The notes below the pieces were generated by a model, which did no database searches, was not told the DNA's origin, and worked only from the letters and a program-made list of their open reading frames with translations. Both the position numbers and the translations under genes were made by a program. Shown in pieces: positions 1 to 11,306 of a stretch of 64,000 bases of DNA. Positions within the stretch are counted from its first letter, which is position 1, and every line of letters starts with the position of its first letter. The stretch lies in assembly GCF_000327385.1 (NCBI RefSeq), contig NW_008710807.1, positions 719,184 to 783,183 on the forward strand. The letters are read 5' to 3'. Origin of the DNA: Lottia gigantea (lineage: Eukaryota > Mollusca > Gastropoda > Lottiidae).

Positions 1-17
1 GGGGGGGGGGGGGGGGG
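1..17. repeat. Poly-G run at the window edge
   Basis: Seventeen consecutive G. Similar long G or C runs recur at 12090, 12295, 31166, 44329 and 61175. Confidence 0.9.
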
Positions 18-606
18 CAAAATATCTGAGATAGCCCTAATTTTTAACTAGGTATGAGATTTTTTGTCTGACAAACTTGGTTTCGGGCTTTCAGGGCTGC
101 AGCTGCCACTGCTTATAATAACAAAAAGAAGACAGAAATATATCTTGTGTATTTGGTTCTTCTATTTTCTACAGTAATTACTGAACAATCCCACACCATA
201 CACACTGGATACCATACCTATTAGTATCTTCTACATATTCCATAAGTGAGCATCGGACATTGTACCTCTGATGCACTATGAGACGCAAAATTCCATTAAC
301 CAATCAAATACAATGTATACATTTAAGTAGTAGCATTTTCATTTTCATAATTGAAAATAAGGGAACCCATCTTTAAAGATCCCATGGTAGTTTGTAAACT
401 ATAACAAGTTGGCTAAAGCTGCCATCCTCTGGCAAGAACTTTATCACCAGAAGGATATGGGTAATGAATTTAATGATATAGAATTACACAAGTGAAGGAT
501 GTCATATTTTTTAATCAACAATTGATTTCATTATTAATTAGTAACTATTTATAAACAATATCTAAGAATACTTGGCAGTAAAAAGCAAATTCAAACTAAT
601 CTTATT

Positions 607-830
607 AAAGGAATCGTAGAGAAGTTTAATGAACTTTTTATGTTTATCGGAGACATTGATACTAAAATGCACCATTCCAATTTCAGTCAGACGTCTGTGG
701 TTCCTGCAATTCCACTAAAACTAAGCATTTAATGACGTCACAAAAGCTGATATTGATATATAAGAACCTTTACAATTGTGACCTCAAATTGCAGCAACCA
801 CAGATGCCCCTTTATGTTTTGAATAAGACC
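607..830. mobile_element. Foldback (MITE-like) element, CAGACGTCTG family
   Basis: The left arm holds CAGACGTCTGTGGTTCCTGC (from 688), then AATTCC and TGACGTCAC. The right arm holds the imperfect reverse (TTGTGAC, then ATTGCAGCAACCACAGATG, ending near 807). Flanks resemble TTAAAGG and AAGAGGTTT segments of the other copies. Non-autonomous and short; the superfamily is unknown. Confidence 0.5.
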
Positions 831-1351
831 AAGCTGACTAAAGTGTCTATTATTATGAGAAGAGAATAAGGGCTGCTGATTTGCCAGTCATGTCTGACTT
901 CAGCTCCTAAATGCTTGTTTTAAAGATACTTAGATATAGATAAAGATATCTTCACTATTTTTAAGATTGACTATAACTCCTGTTTTCCAGGATTTTGACC
1001 TATGTACAATTTAATATAATATACAGTTAGCACTACTAGAAAAAACATTTCTTTCTTATTTCATATTAAAGATATTGTAAAGAGATTTTTAAACTTTGTA
1101 TGTAAATCAAAATACACAAAATCTTTTTTTAGAGAAAACCTCTTTACAATCCCTTTAATGTTCCTTTTAAATTTCATTTCAAGATTAGATAAATGTTGAG
1201 CTTAAAGAGAAGTAGTCATCGCACTGTGTTTAACCATCAGTAACACTTATTAGGGTTAAAACCTGATGTATGGTTTCCCTACGATTAAACAAATAATATT
1301 TAAATGTCAGTTGTATATGTGTAGATATACCGTCTTGTGTTATACTTCCTC

Positions 1352-1740
1352 ATATAAACTGATGATGACAATGTAAATTGTAGAAACATTGTGTACAATA
1401 AAACTCAGGAGTAGTATACATATAAACTGATGATGACAATGTAAATTGTAGAAACGTTGTGTACAATCAAACCTAGGAATTGTATACTATATAAACTGAT
1501 GATGACAATGTAAATTGTTGAAACATTGTGTACAATTTATCCCAGGAGTAGTATACTATATAAACTGATGATGACAATGTAAATTGAAGAAACATTGTGT
1601 ACAATTTATCCCAGGAGTAGTATACTATATAAACTGATGATGACAATGTAAATGGAAGAAAATTGTGTACAATAAAACCCAGGAGTTGTATACTATATAA
1701 ACTGATGATGATAATGTAAATTGTAGAAACGTTGTTTATC
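1352..1740. repeat. 68-69 bp minisatellite, six copies
   Basis: Copies start at 1352, 1420, 1489, 1558, 1627 and 1695 with ATATAAACTGATGATGACAA. Each unit includes an internal inverted repeat, ACAATGT and ACATTGT, 11 bases apart. The apparent minus-strand protein across it is a repeat artefact. Confidence 0.9.
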
Positions 1741-2295
1741 GAATTTCTAAATGCATTATAAACTTTGGGTCGTATACTTTGGTCGGAGACACTGATTAGA
1801 GTCTTGAGTAAAATCATGCGTGTGCCCGTGCTTCCACGACAAGATTATCATGTTGCAGACAGGATTTATAATATCAAAATAATTGTCTCTGATATATTTT
1901 ATCGACTGCAAGACAGACTGTCATCATCCAATCAGATTCATTTTTCTTTCAATTGCATGCTCCGCACGTGATTATCAAGAGATTTTTGTCTCCTAGTGTG
2001 CCTGCACCAATCTCAATTTAAAGTTTCCCTTCCTTTCTTCCAACAGAAAGTCATAATTTTCTAATTTCACAAAAAATGCACAGTTTAGCAGCTCTAGAGT
2101 TTCAGTTAAAAATGGGCAGTTATAAGGCTTAGCTTGAGAATTCACTTCCATTGAAGAGTTCTTGCCCTTGATTTACAAAGTAGACAGACACAAAACTAAT
2201 AATAGAAAGCACATCAAATTTGTATTGCGTTATAGAAGATTTGAACCTATGACGCTAAATTACCTTAACAATATAGCAAGTGAAATATACTGAGC

Positions 2296-2580
2296 CGAGA
2301 CATTTCAAAATGGCAGCCCTCAAGAACTTAACTAGTTAAAGAGATTTAACTACATGTTCGCACGCTATACTCACAATAATATTAATACCATCTGAACTGA
2401 GACATTTCAAAATGGTCGCTCTTAATATATGTAATACAAGTTGACAATATGCCTGTGCGTTATACTTGCAATTATATTAATACCATCTGAACTGAGACAT
2501 TTCAAAATGGTCGCTCTTAATATATGTCATACAAGTTGACAACATGCCCGCGCGTTATTCTCTCAATTATACAGTAAGTA
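2296..2580. repeat. About 95-100 bp block in three tandem copies
   Basis: GAGACATTTCAAAATGG recurs near 2297, 2399 and 2494, followed in the last two copies by GTCGCTCTTAATATATGT. It ends within about ten bases of the stop codon of the IkappaB-like gene, so it probably lies in that gene's 3' UTR. Confidence 0.8.
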
Positions 2581-2586
2581 GTGATT

Positions 2587-5500
2587 TCAATCCTTCTTTT
2601 CTTCTGATAGCTGGGCCTTTAATTTCTTATTCATAAGATTCTGTTGTATTTTTGCTTTCAATTCTGGTTTTATATAGGTTGGGATCCCACTTGGAATCAT
2701 CACAGGAGTTCTTTGTGACGTATATGTACTGTCTGACGTCACTGTTGGAATGGTTGACGTCACTGAACTTAACATTGACGTCACTGAACTGGCCACGGGT
2801 TGCTGTGATGAAGTTAATACCATTCTAAAAGCACTATGTTTATCACTTAGATTTGGAATAATGGTCACTTTGGGTGGACTGATTCTATCAATCATGATGT
2901 TTCCGTGTGGAATTTTGGTCATGTCTGACGACTGTTCTGTGGACAACGTTCCGTTCTCGGAAATTGAAATCACTAGATTAGTATTTTCCACTGCAATATC
3001 AGCGTCCTGCGGAGAATCAACGTCCATTTTCTTGGGTTCGTTTTGCCGCGTAGACGACACTTGATTTTCCGATTCTTTTTTCGGTTTCTTTTCCACATGC
3101 AAATCTAAAGGTTGCTCCATTGGTTCGTCCAGTCTGACATTTGGAGTGATACCAGACATTGAAAAAGGTTTGCCCATGACAGGGTTCTGAAAGTCCATTT
3201 GTGCTTGAGAGAGGATAGAAGTGGGCAAAGAGGTCATAGAAACTTCTGGTAACTTGTTTTCTGGACTATCAATGACTCTGATTAATCCTGGTGGCTTGTC
3301 CTGAAAATAAATAGAAAAGAAATCAATTCAGTTTTGAGGCGTGAACAGACAAGGGTTGGTGTCTGCCGGGATGCTCAATGAAGTAGAAGATATAAAAGCC
3401 AATACATAAGGTATTTTCTATAATTTTTTCTGGAAATTTGTTTGGTGAGTGTCTTGCATTAACACCATTGACTGATATTTTTTTAGTTTATCAAAAACTA
3501 TTCTGCTAAAATTTGTCGTAACTGGAATTTACATCCGGAAATATAACACTGTTGTAAAGAGTTAGTAGTAAGACTTTTAAGAAGAGTGGCGAGGTGTTTT
3601 AATGGAAGGGAGATAACTCTGATTAACCCATACCTGTATTTCAACACTACTACTTCGACTGGAATTATCTATTTCATAATCTGGTATATCATTACTTTTA
3701 CACGTTAATAACCCTGATATCTCACGCAGATTTCTGGCATGGGCGGCCATTATTGCTGTGTTGCCTGCATAGTTGAGGATTTCTGCATTTGCGCCTTTCT
3801 TCAGTAATAAACATACTATTGCTTTCTTCTCTCCTTCTACAGCATGAAACAAAGCTGTTCTTCCACTTTTACCATCCTGCAAAAATAATGAAACAAACAA
3901 AAGGATAAAATGTATGAAAATGTTAAGTTAAATCTGGATGGGACAATAAACCAAAACCCTGGAAAAGACGTTCGCTATTGCTGTTGTCTTTTCAAAAATG
4001 CCCTCATCACACACTGCATGGAGTTGCACATCCTCAATAATCTGCATGGGTGTAGAAAAGTAATCATTACCACAATATTTGGTATGGATGAAACAAAAAA
4101 CTGAGACACTGTGTGCTACAGGCAGTGCATATCAAAGATCTCTCAACAGTTGAAATTGAAACAGTTGGCTTATTTTCCCTCATCAGACACTGCATGGCAT
4201 TGCATGTTCTCTCTAGATTAAACAGGTGCAGAAAAGTAGGATATAAAACTCCATTCATTTCATTTCAACAGTTGGAAATTTAAAGAGTATGATAATACAA
4301 CTGTCCTTGCAAAAGTTTTCCTCATCACACACTGCATGGCATTGCACCTCCTCACTAGCCTAAACAAAGGATGTTAACTTACCACAATATCAATATCTAT
4401 GCCTCTATCTAACAATATATTGATCATTTCATCATCGTTTAAACTAACAGCCGTATGGAGGGGAGTGAACCCTGAAACAGATGATTAAAATCAGAATACA
4501 ATTCAGTTCTCGATTTGAGGACTGGTTGTAGCTTATTCAGTCAGAGTCAATTGTCAATTGGCTTTTGGAAGCAATAATCATAAAATATGCTTTATTTTCG
4601 ATTAGTGGCGTCATCAAACACTAAGTCTTAGTGGAATTGAAGGAACAACAGACGTCTGATTGAAAATTGAAAGGCTGTAAATTGATGCTATCAGTGTACC
4701 TGATACACATAAAAAGTTAGAAAACCTCTTTACAATCCTTTAACAAGAATCACAGACATCTGATTGAAAATTGGAATGGTGTAAATTGATGCTATCAGTG
4801 TCCCTGATACACATACACATACAATTTGAGAAGATCTCTTTATAGTCCCTTTAAATATGATCCAAAGTTAATTTTCCTACCTTCAAAGTTTCTGGTGTTG
4901 ATATCTAAAGAGACATGAGAGTGTTTGTAGAATAGATCTATAAGATGTGGCAGTCTGTGTTGAACGGCCAGATGTAATGACGTACATCCATTCTGATCTA
5001 CATAATTAACATCTCCCTCAGCTTCTAATAACATCTTAATAGCATCTTGTAGATTTAATTTGACTGCTAGATGTAGGGGAGTCTAAAATATAATTCAATA
5101 TATAACATCATCTTCTGTAATGCAAGAATAAATTCAAACATTGAATTTTGAACACAGATGGTCACAGATAGTCTGCTGCTTTCGTTACTTTTGCACTAAT
5201 ATCATATTTTTTAATTCTTTTACAAAAAATAACATGAATTTTAGGTTGTAACATTGCGGTTAAGCAATATTACGAAAGCACAGGCACAGGCATGTAGGAA
5301 TATTGGGTTAGAGTGTCGTCTGCTAGGGATTAGACGTTGTGGGTTTGAATCCACCTCAAGGTAAGACAATTGTAATGCCATGTCAACTGTTTATAATTGA
5401 ATCTAATAACGACATTTTTGATAGTTTTGTTAAACATTGATCAAGGGCAATAACTCAACAAAATTTTATCATTGAAGAAATTGATAAAAGAAACAAAGAA

Positions 5501-8500
5501 AATGGGCAACATGATATCTCTTCTCCATAAAAATAAAAATACTTACTTGTTTTTGTTTGTTAAATTTATCCACACTTTTTCTAGCGAGCTTCATTAATTG
5601 TATAAATTTTTTAATCATCACCAGGTTTTCATGTACTACTGCGATATGTAACGGTCTGAAATAGAGGTTAATAGATATACAAGAATTACTTACAACTAAA
5701 AAGATAGCTTGTTTTATATTCAAAAGGGTTCATCCTAAGTTTTGTCAAAATTCATCAAGAATTGCGCCTTCTAGAGTGTTTTTGTAAGAAATTGTGGGGG
5801 ACGCTCAAATTTCATGTGGGGTATAAAAAAACTATGAATTTAAACATGTACTCACAAATCTCCGTCTTCATCCTGAGTTAAAGCTACGGTTATTTCTCTC
5901 ATTAACTGTGAACTAAACTGAGGGTCAATTTTTATAGATCGCAGTAGTGATGTGTCTTGTTTATTTTCTGAAAATATCAAATAGGAAAATTATAAAATGC
6001 AAAATCTGGTTACATTACATATTCAAATAAATAATATTAGTTATGTGGACTCTCTTAAAGGGATACCAAGTCGATAAACCAAGTCAAGGCAATGTCATTT
6101 CAAGTGTTACCAAAAAATAATATTGGTTATGTGGACTCTCTAAAAAGGATCCTGAGTTGACAAACCCAATTTCTACTTTTCTATTGCAGATTGTGCTGAA
6201 CATTGACCATGTGCAATGAGGGAAATTAGTATGATTTAATTCAAGAGTCCATATTTCACTAAAATATAAAACTAGCGATATGGTTCACTGGTTAAAAACC
6301 TTTTTGTACTGTATCATAATCCCATTCTAATTTTAGCTCAATTCTTCCTTTTGAATATTGAAGCGTGGTTTATTAAATGGTAAAGCATATCTTGATCATC
6401 TTATACAACCTAACTATGTGATGGGGGACTATGTCAGTACAAGTACATCAACTATGAATAGTTCAACAAGTTTCAATGCCAGTGACCTATGTTGGATGGT
6501 TGACACTGTAACTAGGCCTATAGTCTACAAGAATCGCGAATTAGGTTCGACTAAGGATCATTTCTTCCAACTCGTCCTTGACCAAACTTCTTGGCATTGA
6601 TTTCTATAAGATTTTCCGTATCCATTTACATCTGGGTTGACTTGAATTATGACTGAGATGACTTATTCAAGGAGTCTGTAAGATGGAACCTAAAAGGGAG
6701 GCCCTGTTTGTAATGTAAATGTAAATGCCTGTATTTTATTAGCCCGAGCAAGAGAAAGTAGATACATGACTCCATTTAAATTCATTATTCACTCAAGCAT
6801 ACATTAAATTGTGCATAAAAATATATTCAACTTTACAAAGTTAAACATAGTTAATTGTTAGAGTATATGGGAAACATGTCAATTTGAATTGTACTCAAAC
6901 AGGAAGGTTCACATGATGAATGTCACTCACCCTCTCACCGATATAGATATAGGTTGTTAACACTGAATTATTATATTTCATAAACAAGCCAGTTATGTCT
7001 GATTAGGACTACAAAGTGTTTGGCAGCGATCTTTAAATATTTCTCATTCACACCTTGTCATATGTGCAGAGAGTTTATTGTTTTATTTCCTAAGCTTGCC
7101 AGTTATGTTTGATTAGGACTAAAAAGTGTCTGACAGTTATTATTGTCGGATCCAGAATATTTTTTTTTAAAGATAGGTTAGCAGACAGTGTAAGTTATTT
7201 AGTGTCCTAGTCATGTGATTGCTCAATCACAAAGATCGAATTTAAATTTAGTTATATTATTCAATCAGATTACTGTGGTTAAAATCTGGATTAAATCTTT
7301 ATTCAGTTTTCAAGAATAAGGCCCAAGATTATGAAGCTTTGTATGCCTTGATATCCAGCCATAAATCTATAAACAACCTTAACCCTTTTTGATCTAAAAC
7401 CAGTTTTAACAGCACGTTAGATAATATATATTGTGAAATATATGAATGATTTGACAAGATATATTCATTGATAAAGTATTGTGTATTGATATACCTGAGT
7501 AACAGTCAAGTTTTTTCTATGAATATATAATGAAAACTAACGTGAATTCAATCTCCTTTAATAATGAAATAAAATCCACTATAAGGAAATATTATTTTCA
7601 CAGGATTTTTATTTTCTGAAAAAGAGAAGACTGATGCAAGTATTCATCTTGACTAAATTTCCTCATCGTACACTGTAGATGCTGTATTCATTAGCCCAAT
7701 ATTGTGCAAAAAAGCAGGACACCTGATACCACAGTTCAGCCGGGTATCCTTAAATAGTTCAGCCGGATATCCTTAAATAGTGCAGCCAGATATACTTAAA
7801 TAGTGCCGCCGGATATCCTTAAATAGTTCAGCCGGATATCCTTAAATAGTTCAGCCGGATATCCGGATAATAAATATCTATCATGAATAAAAAGACTATG
7901 CCCTTTAAAAATAAGATATTGAAGAAAGTCTTATCTTGTGTTCATGAAGTTTATGAGGCAGGTCACCAGATAAAATTATAAATAGACTTGAAGTCAACTG
8001 AATACTGTGATATATTCTCTAGTTCAGTTCACACCCATTCTAAATATATATATATATATATATATATCATTTTATAGGCAAAACTAGATATTTAGGTATA
8101 AATTACTTTACCTTAATCTAATGGGTGGGCTTAATTAAGGATTGATAAATTGACTAATCTACTAAAGAAACTTTTCAGAAATGTTTTAGATTCAAATTCC
8201 TCATATAGGCAGTTTTGGAACTGAAGGAAGACAATGGCGTTTCTATCTATGAATAATTAGAGAGAGAGGGGGAGAGAGGGGAAGAGGAGGGGTAACCGAT
8301 CTGTAAAGGGCACCAATCATTTAAGATTAGAAACAGCAAACTTTTGGTAGGGCAAAGCAGCCTAATTTTGACACTAAATTGAGATCCAGTTACATTTTAT
8401 ATTACATAATTTGGCATTCAAAGGGTTAAATAGGCACAAGAAAGCATGTTCCTAAATCTAATCTAAATTTTAATCTTAAAGAGTTTTGTAACAGGGCAAT

Positions 8501-11115
8501 TCAGCCAAGCCTTTAACTTCACCGTTTAATAAATAAATCACATAACAAGTGAATTCGCATAGATAATGACGTATTTTAACGATAGTTTTTGTGACCTTTA
8601 ATATCCCAACTAGATTAGTTTCATTAGGGAAATATTTCATGTTCTAACTTGTTTCAAGATAAACTTATAAATAGCTCAAGTTTCAAGGCAATAAATTTCC
8701 TTGGGACATGGTGTTGAGGAAATTTCTGTGATATAGCAAGTGTTTCAGTTAATATCAAAATCAGTGGGCAGAGGGAGGATTTCATTGAAGGGGGGTGGGG
8801 GATTCACGGCATTTGAGCGCCTCGGGTCCCCTTCACAGTCTTCAGAGGGCACAACATATGGTGGTTAAATGTCATTATCAACATAAAGGCAAGAGCTCAT
8901 CCTATCCTGCACCTAAATTTTGGGCAAAAACCAGTATTCCAAATAGACTATTAGTTCTAGGAAAGTGTCATTAAAATCAATTTTTTAGGAATCACAGGAA
9001 CCAAAGCTTTTGAAAATGGAAACATAACCAAACCAGAAATTATATGTGTCCCTGATACACACACAAAAACAAGAATACTGTTTTTATACAAATACATAGA
9101 AAATTACCTCTGGCATAAATGACCATCCTTTAAAGACTTCAATCAAAAAGTTTAATAAAATTTGATTTTGATCAAAAAGTACCGTACCAAAATGTGTTTC
9201 CCATTTTATAAAGAAAGGGAAAATTTGTAAGATTTTTCTCAGTTTATAGCAGAAAAATGGAAAATCCTATATTTAACTAAAACCACCTAAATACATTAAA
9301 GGGATAGTAAAGAGGTTTTCAAAACTTTTATGTATATCAAGGATATTGATAGCGATAATTTACACCATACCAATTTTCATTCAGACGTCTGTTTAACATT
9401 CATGGGGTTCTAAGGGATTGTAAAAAGTTTTTCTTAATTTTCATATTTATCATATATGAATGTATTTGCACCATTCTAATGTTAATTCAGACGTCTGTGG
9501 TTCCTGCAATTCCTTTCTCAGTCCCTTGAGAGTCAACAAATATAAAATTCTATCAACAAAGATTATGGTGTCTCTTTAAGCCAGGTTTTGTTTCATTCAG
9601 GAAGTATTTGATAAAAGCAGAGTTAAAGTAGGCACTCTATGTAAACCTTATCTATTTATATCCTATTGGTAGTGTACTTTTCTATAGACGCTTACAGCGA
9701 ACTTGGCAATTGGTTGGCGATTTTCTTTTATTACGACAATCACCAGGGGAAGTTGAACGAATACTTGAATGAAAAGGGTTTTAGTACTCTAGTCATCTGA
9801 TTGGTCAATCACTTTAATCGATTTTAAAGTAAGCCTCATTAACCAATCAAATTTCTGTATTTCTTCAAATCTGGATTTTATCTTAGTTAAAATTTGGTGA
9901 AATAGGTCTCCTGTTTAAGAATTTTTATAATAAGCAATATGACCCTATCTAATAATATAGTCAAATCTTAAAATTTCATCATTTACATGGGTTTTGTTCA
10001 TAAGAATGCACCAATTTAAAGTGATCCAGTCATTTCAAAATATCAAAATCAAATTTCCGAATCCCTTACATACTAAGAATTATCTAGATAGATAAAATTT
10101 TGCTCTATCAACTGATAAAGCAAATATTAAAAAAAACGATGAAGATAAGAATTTTGTTGAATCATCAGTCCAATGGTTGAAAATAAGAGCAAAATATTGA
10201 GGATAACTCTTGTTTGTATTACTACATACCTGGTTGTTTCCCCTTATCTGACACAAATGGTATGGCACCAGATAAATCTAGACTTGGCATTGAGGCATCG
10301 GCTCTACCTCTTTCTTCCGATGTATTTGCATATAAACGTCTTTTCTTAAAGGGCAGTGACCTCTCCCCGTCATCCTGACCAGAACCACTGGGGACATCTT
10401 GATAAGAGGTCACACTTTGTTGTCTGTTAAAACCACCACCCAGTACAAAGTCCACGGTGTTTACGTTCGGAAATGCCGTCAAGTCAATATTTTGTGATAG
10501 TTTTAATGCCTCAATGCTTGGAATGCTTGGTAAACTAATTAAATTGCTAGAGAATAAATTAAACCCTAGGTTTATAGACGGCAGTGAATTCCTATTGGGT
10601 TCATCATTTGGTACAGTTTGTGTTGCCATACACTGGGTACCAACTGGGACAGCTGATTTTGAAACTTTTGTTAATGTTTGTTTACTTTCTGCTGACTTTT
10701 TCTGACTTTTACCGGAATTTCCAGAATTGCTATTTTTAGACTTTGTTGTGCTGTTGGCCTTGCCGATCCGTCCAGGTCGAACAGACGCCCCCGTCTCTAA
10801 ATTCCCAGAGCCATTATTTGGGTTTTCATTTTTGTCTGCACTCTTCTTAGCTTTGCTAGATCCCTTTTCTTTCTTTTTACGAGGCGCCCGCTTTTTATTC
10901 GGTGGCTTTTCGACGTCTGCATTAGAGCTAGTAGATGACACCGGATTTACTAACACAAGTGACGCTAAAGCCGACATAGCTTCGGCAGCCACGAGGCGAT
11001 CCTCGACTTCCTTTTCGTCCATTTTGCCATTCATGATCTTGGTTTTCAATTCAAAATTCCTCAATCTCAACACAGATTCCGGTAAAACACAATTTCCAGA
11101 CAAAAAAACAGTCAT
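2587..11115 (-). CDS. IkappaB-family ankyrin protein, nuclear Bcl-3/IkappaB-zeta-like, 7 coding exons
   Basis: Predicted inhibitor/co-regulator of NF-kappaB (Rel) dimers. Exons, in transcription order: 11115-10230, 5967-5856, 5655-5547, 5082-4881, 4471-4383, 3876-3634 and 3300-2587. All junctions are GT-AG and the frame is continuous for 784 residues. Residues 1-295 (one exon) are Ser/Asn/Lys-rich, with basic clusters at about 74-84 and 257-260 that look like nuclear localisation signals. Six ankyrin repeats span about 327-530, starting at the family hallmark QDEDGD followed by PLHIAV; later repeats begin TPLHLAV, TSLHLAV, TPLHTAV, RTALFHAV and NTAIMAA. Residues 548-784 form a low-complexity tail with PLDLHV at 611-616. 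No DSGxxS degron of the cytoplasmic IkappaBs is seen, and the long N-terminus and basic clusters favour the nuclear group; that assignment is inference. ATG at 11115 has A at -3; M28 and M32 are possible alternative starts. A plain ankyrin-repeat cofactor of another family is less likely. Confidence 0.85.
3985..4380 (+). repeat. Three SINE-like fragments in intron 5 of the IkappaB-like gene
   Basis: Segments near 4000-4060, 4160-4260 and 4315-4370 each contain a form of CATCACACACTGCATGG, followed by a pyrimidine-rich piece and, in two, GTGCAGAAAAGTAGG or its relative. The middle copy ends in the CATTCATTTCATTT tail typical of the family (see 47950-48135). Confidence 0.6.
4620..4860. mobile_element. 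Tandem pair of CAGACGTCTG-family half elements
   Basis: Two roughly 105-bp direct copies: ACAGACGTCTGATTGAAAATT near 4648 and ACAGACATCTGATTGAAAATT near 4751. Each is followed by GTAAATTGATGCTATCAGTG and an end resembling CTCTTTACAATCC. They lie in intron 4 of the IkappaB-like gene. Confidence 0.6.
5285..5370 (+). repeat. tRNA-derived SINE head
   Basis: GGGTTAGAGTGTCGTCTGCT followed by GGGTTTGAATCCACCTC resembles degenerate A and B boxes of RNA polymerase III promoters. It does not fold as a tRNA with paired arms. A reverse-oriented relative is at 27585-27650. Confidence 0.45.
7734..7870. repeat. 23-bp tandem array, six copies
   Basis: GTTCAGCCGGATATCCTTAA-type units start at 7734, 7757, 7780, 7803, 7826 and 7849 with few substitutions. 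Each carries the near-palindrome CCGGATATCC. Confidence 0.92.
8045..8067. repeat. (TA)n microsatellite
   Basis: About eleven uninterrupted TA dinucleotides. Confidence 0.9.
9296..9530. mobile_element. CAGACGTCTG-family elements, two adjacent copies
   Basis: TTAAAGGGATAGTAAAGAGG opens the first copy. The palindrome occurs at 9382-9391 and again at 9488-9497, the second followed by TGGTTCCTGCAATTCC as at 688. It lies in intron 1 of the IkappaB-like gene. Confidence 0.6.
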
Positions 11116-11218
11116 TTTCGAGGTGAATCCCCTCTCTTATTAAAAATCCAAACGAAAACATGGGCGTTACATGATTCACATTCACTGAGTAAAATCAATT
11201 CACGACATCTTGAATTCT

Positions 11219-11228
11219 GGAAAGTCCC
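11219..11228 (-). promoter_or_regulatory. kappaB site GGGACTTTCC
   Basis: Exact match to the classical kappaB decamer, oriented with the IkappaB-like gene and about 104 bases upstream of its ATG. Function is inferred from motif and position. Confidence 0.5.
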
Positions 11229-11294
11229 ACATTGGAGTTTGGGAAAGTACCTAACAACACGTGACGAGATCAACCAATCAAATTGTATTATTTT

Positions 11295-11306
11295 GGGGAA
11301 TTCCCC
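11295..11306. promoter_or_regulatory. Palindromic kappaB site GGGGAATTCCCC
   Basis: Perfect palindrome containing GGGAATTCCC, which fits GGGRNWYYCC. It lies about 180 bases upstream of the ATG of the IkappaB-like gene and 67 bases beyond the other kappaB site. Confidence 0.5.

Larger units (their letters stand above)
18..2586. other. Downstream flank of the IkappaB-like gene, no gene seen
   Basis: AT-rich sequence with no supported exon. It holds a foldback element (607-830), half elements near 1075-1165, a 68-bp minisatellite (1352-1740) and a triplicated block next to the stop codon (2296-2580). The 3' UTR of the minus-strand gene must lie at its right end, but I saw no clear AATAAA in that orientation. 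Confidence 0.6.
5968..10229 (-). other. Intron 1 of the IkappaB-like gene (4.3 kb), repeat-rich
   Basis: No supported exon. It holds a dispersed segment near 6560-6680 (shared with 20250-20340 and 55640-55720), a duplicated 100-bp piece at about 6965-7140, partial MITEs near 7195-7326 and 9780-9915, a SINE-like fragment at 7650-7725, the 23-bp array, a TA microsatellite (8045-8067), a purine-rich GA stretch (8258-8292) and two CAGACGTCTG copies. Confidence 0.6.

Noticed and set aside
1352-1740. Tandem C/D box snoRNA genes (TGATGA and CTGA in each unit)
   Set aside because: The CTGA and TGATGA overlap or abut in the same place, there is no terminal stem and no second box pair in the right position.
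1473-1817. 114-codon minus-strand frame with repeated FTLSSSVYIV
   Set aside because: Arises from the 68-69 bp minisatellite; no start context, splice sites or homology.
5285-5370. tRNA gene suggested by GGGTTTGAATCC
   Set aside because: Only B-box-like sequence; acceptor, D and anticodon arms do not pair. Better explained as a SINE head.
6358-6600. 80-codon plus-strand frame in intron 1 of the IkappaB-like gene
   Set aside because: Its end overlaps a dispersed repeat shared with 20250 and 55640; no recognisable domain.
10457-11143. Plus-strand frames opposite exon 1 of the IkappaB-like gene
   Set aside because: Antisense shadows of a supported exon; no splice structure or recognisable protein.
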